Positions 12,992 to 15,864 of a stretch of DNA of 15,864 bases are shown here, piece by piece (the first letter of the stretch is position 1; each line of letters opens with the position of its first letter). Below the pieces are notes generated by a model that did no database searches, was not told the origin of the DNA, and saw only the letters and a list, made by a program, of their open reading frames with translations. Location of the stretch: NCBI GenBank assembly GCA_020722485.1, contig DYKS01000016.1, positions 1-15,864 of the forward strand. The letters are read 5' to 3'. The position numbers were made by a program, and so were the translations under genes. This stretch comes from Candidatus Elulimicrobium sp. GTDB taxonomy: Bacteria; Patescibacteriota; Minisyncoccia; Moranbacterales; UBA9337.

Positions 12992-13978
12992 TTATCTTTT
13001 CTTTTTTTCCTCTATGGGAAGCCAAAAACAAAATTCCGATCCCACTCCTTCAATGGATTTAAACTGAATTTCTCCGCCTGATTTTTCCACGATGTTTTTA
13101 GTAATATACAAACCCAGTCCTGTCCCGCGAGAAAATAATTTTTCTGTATTAGTCCCGCGAAAAAATTTTTCAAAAACCCGTTTTTGCTGATCGGAAGGAA
13201 TGCCAATACCATTGTCTTTAACGCAAATTTTTATTTTATCGTCTTTTTTTTCCGCTTCTACATTTATCATTCCTTCATTAGATGTATATTGAATGGCGTT
13301 GGAAATTAAATTATCCAACACCACTTTGATCCTTTTTTTATCCGCCATTACCAAAGGAACTTTGTTTTTTCTCTTAAAAGAAAAAGAAATTTTTTTGGCT
13401 TTCAGCAAAGACAAATTGTTTTTTTCTATTTCTTCGATAATTCCCTCCAAATCAGCCTTATCTTTATTCAAAAAAAGCTCTCCACTATCAATACGCGCCG
13501 CATCCAATAAATCGCTTACTAATTGTTCCATTTTTAAACTTAATTCTTCTATATCTTTTAATATGCTTATTTGTTCTTTATTTAAACCATTTCTTCTTTT
13601 ACTTAAAAGAAATTCCAAACTCCATTTTAATCCCGCTAAAGGAGTTTTTAATTGATGAGAAGCCAAAGAAATAAATTCTGATTTGGTTTTGTTGGCTTGA
13701 GCGAAAATTTCCACGCTTTTAATAATAAATCCGCCTACAATAAGCATAATTATTACAACTAGTACTTCACTAATAATTAAAACAAAGGGAGAATCATAAT
13801 GAAAAGAAACAAAATATACCACCGCCATTGCCACCATAATCGCCAAACCCATACAAATAAATAAAAAACTAGGAGTTTGCCAAACCTCCACGCCTAAATT
13901 ATAAGCTTGTTTTTTTAAATTAAAATCATCATAAATATGACGAGTAATTTTTTGATATAATTTTATTTTTAGTTTCAT
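12992..13978 (-). CDS. Membrane sensor histidine kinase
   Basis: The 328-residue product has an N-terminal cytoplasmic segment, two transmembrane helices (about 35-58 and 64-87) with a loop of only about five residues, then HisKA and HATPase_c domains. His108 in SLASHQLKTPL is the phosphorylation site. The N box is NLISNAIQYT (223-232), G1 is DNGIGIP (255-261), and G2 is RGTGLGLYI (284-292). There is no extracellular sensor domain, PAS or HAMP, so it probably senses the membrane, an intracellular cue or a partner. It is the first gene of the pilus unit and is paired with the receiver gene next to it. The start at 13978 is close to a clear TATAAT. Confidence 0.95.
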   Translation of the reverse strand: MKLKIKLYQKITRHIYDDFNLKKQAYNLGVEVWQTPSFLFICMGLAIMVAMAVVYFVSFHYDSPFVLIISEVLVVIIMLIVGGFIIKSVEIFAQANKTKSEFISLASHQLKTPLAGLKWSLEFLLSKRRNGLNKEQISILKDIEELSLKMEQLVSDLLDAARIDSGELFLNKDKADLEGIIEEIEKNNLSLLKAKKISFSFKRKNKVPLVMADKKRIKVVLDNLISNAIQYTSNEGMINVEAEKKDDKIKICVKDNGIGIPSDQQKRVFEKFFRGTNTEKLFSRGTGLGLYITKNIVEKSGGEIQFKSIEGVGSEFCFWLPIEEKKKR

Positions 13979-14004
13979 TTATTTTAATTTAAAACATTTT
14001 ATTT

Positions 14005-14033
14005 ATTATAACACAAAAATAAAAAACAAGAAA
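14005..14033 (-). promoter_or_regulatory. Promoter of the kinase/pilus operon
   Basis: A perfect minus-strand -10 box TATAAT (14005-14010) is preceded by TGT, giving an extended -10 (TGTTATAAT). At 17 bases spacing the -35 region is TTTCTT (14028-14033), a poor match that lies inside the groL terminator stem. An extended -10 can compensate for this. The leader to the kinase ATG is about 20 bases. It could drive all genes down to 3184, since no strong internal promoter or terminator stands out. Confidence 0.6.
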
Positions 14034-14056
14034 CGAATTAGTCCGTTTCTTGTTTT
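14011..14056 (-). terminator. Intrinsic terminator of groL
   Basis: A perfect 13-bp inverted repeat, AAAACAAGAAACG (14023-14035) and CGTTTCTTGTTTT (14044-14056), surrounds an 8-base loop. On the minus strand it is followed by a T-rich tract (TTTTTTATTTTT), the form of an intrinsic terminator. It lies 44 bases after the groL stop. The T-tract leads directly into the promoter of the next operon. Confidence 0.85.
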
Positions 14057-14100
14057 GCTTTATTATAATTTTATTTTCACATCTAATAACTAACGCGCGA

Positions 14101-15747
14101 TTACATCATCCCTTGCATTCCCGTTGGCATTTCATCAGAAGATTTTTTTTCTTCCGGTTTTTCCGCTATTGCCGCTTGGGTAGTCAACAACATCGCCGCT
14201 ACCGAAACTGCGTTTTCCAGCGCGGTGCGAGTTACTTTTAAAGGATCAATAATTCCAGATTTAATCATATCTTCTTCAAAAACATCTGTTTGCGCGTTGT
14301 AGCCAAAATTAATTTCTTTTCTTTCTTTAACTTCATTCAAAACCACAGCCGCTTCCCGTTTACCCGCGTTGGTAGCAATTTGTCGAAGCGGTTCATTTAA
14401 CGCTTTTAATAAAATATCGTAACCCGCTTGATATTCATAGTTGCCGTTGTTTTCTTTTTTGCGATTTTTTTCCAAAACAACAGTCGCTTTGACTAAAGCA
14501 GCGCCACCTCCCGCCACGATGCCTTCTTCAACCGCCGCTCGCGTTGCCGCCACCGCGTCATCCATTTTATGTTTCAGATAAGTTTGTTCTGTTTCCGTTA
14601 CGGCTCCTACTTTAATTACCGCCACTCCGCCAGAAAGCTTGGCCATTCTTTTTTTCATTCTTTCTTTTTCATATTCGCTATCAGATTTATCTATTTGATT
14701 TTTTAATTGTTCCACGCGCGCATCAATTTCTTTTTTCTTACCTTTACCGCCTACAATGGTAGTGCTATCTTTGTCGGCAATTACTTTCTGCGCGCTTCCC
14801 AACATATTCAATTGAACGCTTTCTAATTTCATTCCCTTTTCTTCGGAGACAAATTGAGCGCCAGTTAAAATAGCGATATCTTGAAGCATTTCTTTCTTGG
14901 TATCGCCAAATTCAGGTGCTTTAATCGCCAATACATTCAAAGTTCCGCGTAATTTGTTCACCACCAAAGTCGCCAGCGCTTCTCCTTCTAAATCATCAGC
15001 AATTATCACCATTTCTTTTTTTCCGGCTTGAGTTAACTTTTCCAAAATAGGTAAGATTTCGCTAATAGCGGAAATTTTTTTATCCGTCACTAAAATTAAA
15101 ACATTTTCCATTTCTGCCGTTTGATCCTCAATATTAGTAATCATATATGGAGAAACAAATCCTTTGTCAAAATTCATTCCTTCTACAATTTCTTTGGATA
15201 AACCAACGGTCTGCGACTCTTCCACCGTAATTACTCCATCATTACCTACATATTCCATCACTTCCGCGATTAAATTTCCCATTTCTCTTGATTCAGCAGA
15301 AATTGTCGCCACTTGAGCGATTTCCGCTCGATTGCTAATTTTCTTGGAATTTTTTTGTAAAATCTCCACAATATCATTTTTAGCGTCTTCCATTCCCTTA
15401 CGGATTCCAATGGGATTGATTCCAGTTTCCACATACTTTAATCCTTCCCTAATTAAAGCCTGCGTAATAATGGTGGAAGTAGTAGTGCCATCTCCCGCCG
15501 CTTCATTGGTTTTATCCGCTACCTCTTTAATAAGTTTAGCGCCAATATTTTCCATTTTGTCTTCAAACTCAATTTCTTTGGCAATAGTTACTCCATCGTT
15601 AGTAATGATTGGCGCCCCAAAGGATTTGTCTAAAATAACATTACGTCCTTTCGGACCCAGAGTTACCTTAACAGCGTCCGCCACTTTATCAATTCCCGCT
15701 TTAATTTTTTTTCGCGCTTCTTCGTTGTATAAAATTTGTTTAGCCAT
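14101..15747 (-). CDS. groL: Chaperonin GroEL (60 kDa)
   Basis: GroEL is the double-ring ATP-driven folding chamber. The 548-residue length is standard. Recognisable blocks are VKVTLGPKGRNV (27-38), TNDGVTIAKEI (49-59), AAGDGTTTST (83-92) with catalytic Asp86, and AAVEEGIVAGGGAAL. The C-terminus is a short Met/Gly tail (PTGMQGMM), a modest version of the GGM tail. A second stretch with NVLAIKAPEFGDTKKEML belongs to the apical domain. The start ATG at 15745-15747 gives the canonical MAKQI. No groES lies in the remaining 117 bases upstream, so the co-chaperonin is further away or elsewhere. A long inverted repeat precedes the start. Confidence 0.98.
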   Translation of the reverse strand: MAKQILYNEEARKKIKAGIDKVADAVKVTLGPKGRNVILDKSFGAPIITNDGVTIAKEIEFEDKMENIGAKLIKEVADKTNEAAGDGTTTSTIITQALIREGLKYVETGINPIGIRKGMEDAKNDIVEILQKNSKKISNRAEIAQVATISAESREMGNLIAEVMEYVGNDGVITVEESQTVGLSKEIVEGMNFDKGFVSPYMITNIEDQTAEMENVLILVTDKKISAISEILPILEKLTQAGKKEMVIIADDLEGEALATLVVNKLRGTLNVLAIKAPEFGDTKKEMLQDIAILTGAQFVSEEKGMKLESVQLNMLGSAQKVIADKDSTTIVGGKGKKKEIDARVEQLKNQIDKSDSEYEKERMKKRMAKLSGGVAVIKVGAVTETEQTYLKHKMDDAVAATRAAVEEGIVAGGGAALVKATVVLEKNRKKENNGNYEYQAGYDILLKALNEPLRQIATNAGKREAAVVLNEVKERKEINFGYNAQTDVFEEDMIKSGIIDPLKVTRTALENAVSVAAMLLTTQAAIAEKPEEKKSSDEMPTGMQGMM

Positions 15748-15759
15748 ATTTTTTATTTA

Positions 15760-15808
15760 CGCGATAAACAAAAAATTTAAAAAAAGAAATATTTTTTGTT
15801 TATGCGCG
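15760..15808 (-). promoter_or_regulatory. Long inverted repeat directly upstream of groL
   Basis: Arms ATAAACAAAAAAT (15764-15776) and ATTTTTTGTTTAT (15791-15803) match perfectly across a 14-base spacer. They are flanked by CGCG on both sides with one bulged base, making a 17-bp stem. It ends 12 bases before the groL ATG. It is not the CIRCE/HrcA element (TTAGCACTC-N9-GAGTGCTAA). It may be an operator or an RNA hairpin that melts with heat. The repeat is seen; the role is inferred. Confidence 0.45.
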
Positions 15809-15845
15809 TGTTTACTTAATTTTTTTAAAAAAAATTAATATTCTT

Positions 15846-15864
15846 ATTTTCCAATTGCCAATAA
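15846..15864 (-). repeat. Copy of the GGCAAT-type intergenic repeat
   Basis: The minus strand reads TTGGCAATTGGAAAAT, resembling the units upstream of pilM (GGCAATTAGTAAAT). TTGGCA also resembles a -35 box, with TATTAA 15 bases on as a weak -10, so it may partly be the groL promoter. The window ends here, so further copies cannot be seen. Confidence 0.35.

Noticed and set aside
1..15864. CRISPR array, insertion sequence or prophage
   Set aside because: No regularly spaced direct repeats, transposase, integrase or phage gene is visible on either strand.
1..15864. Alternative genetic code with UGA read as an amino acid
   Set aside because: All recognised proteins are full length and collinear with their families under the standard code.

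Overview
The window is AT-rich, tightly packed bacterial DNA. It most resembles a Candidate Phyla Radiation (Patescibacteria, probably Parcubacteria-like) genome. That placement is inferred from several things. bS6 has a long charged C-terminal tail. A complete type IV pilus (T4P) inner-membrane and minor-pilin operon is present with no secretin or PilP gene. EF-P has Arg at its tip. I see no convincing Shine-Dalgarno sequence before any start, and every visible stop is TAA except one TAG. All proteins read through with the standard code. No marker such as 16S rRNA is present, so the lineage is not proven.

Layout, left to right. The 5' end of uvrB runs off the left edge (minus strand) from a promoter that leaves almost no leader. 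Next is a minus-strand translation operon, transcribed rpsF-ssb-rpsR-efp, with a near-consensus promoter (TTGACA/TAAAAT), a structured leader and a terminator. On the plus strand, facing away from rpsF, are tRNA-His(GTG) and tRNA-Arg(TCG). About 320 bases without a clear gene follow, holding a GC-rich inverted repeat, a perfect palindrome and a doubtful gene remnant.

From 13978 down to 3184 lies one long minus-strand unit of eleven genes. In transcription order they are: a membrane histidine kinase, a single-domain response regulator, pilB, pilC, three minor-pilin-like proteins (I/V-like, J/W-like, K/X-like), pilM, pilN, pilO and a small one-TM protein of unknown family. PilB powers assembly through PilC on the PilM-PilN-PilO platform. 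The three minor pilins probably form the initiating tip, and the first is enlarged by tandem beta-sandwich domains that look like an adhesive stalk. Major pilin, prepilin peptidase and PilT are not in the window and must be encoded elsewhere if present. The kinase/regulator pair at the head of the unit suggests signal control of the pilus.

At the right edge is groL, with a hairpin terminator behind it that overlaps the promoter of the pilus unit, and a long inverted repeat immediately before its start codon. There is no groES in the window.

The most interesting points are: the self-contained pilus/two-component unit with an Ig-like minor pilin and an unknown last gene; the repeated fused terminator-promoter design; the structured rpsF leader; the groL start-proximal inverted repeat; and a degenerate GGCAAT repeat found at two intergenic sites.
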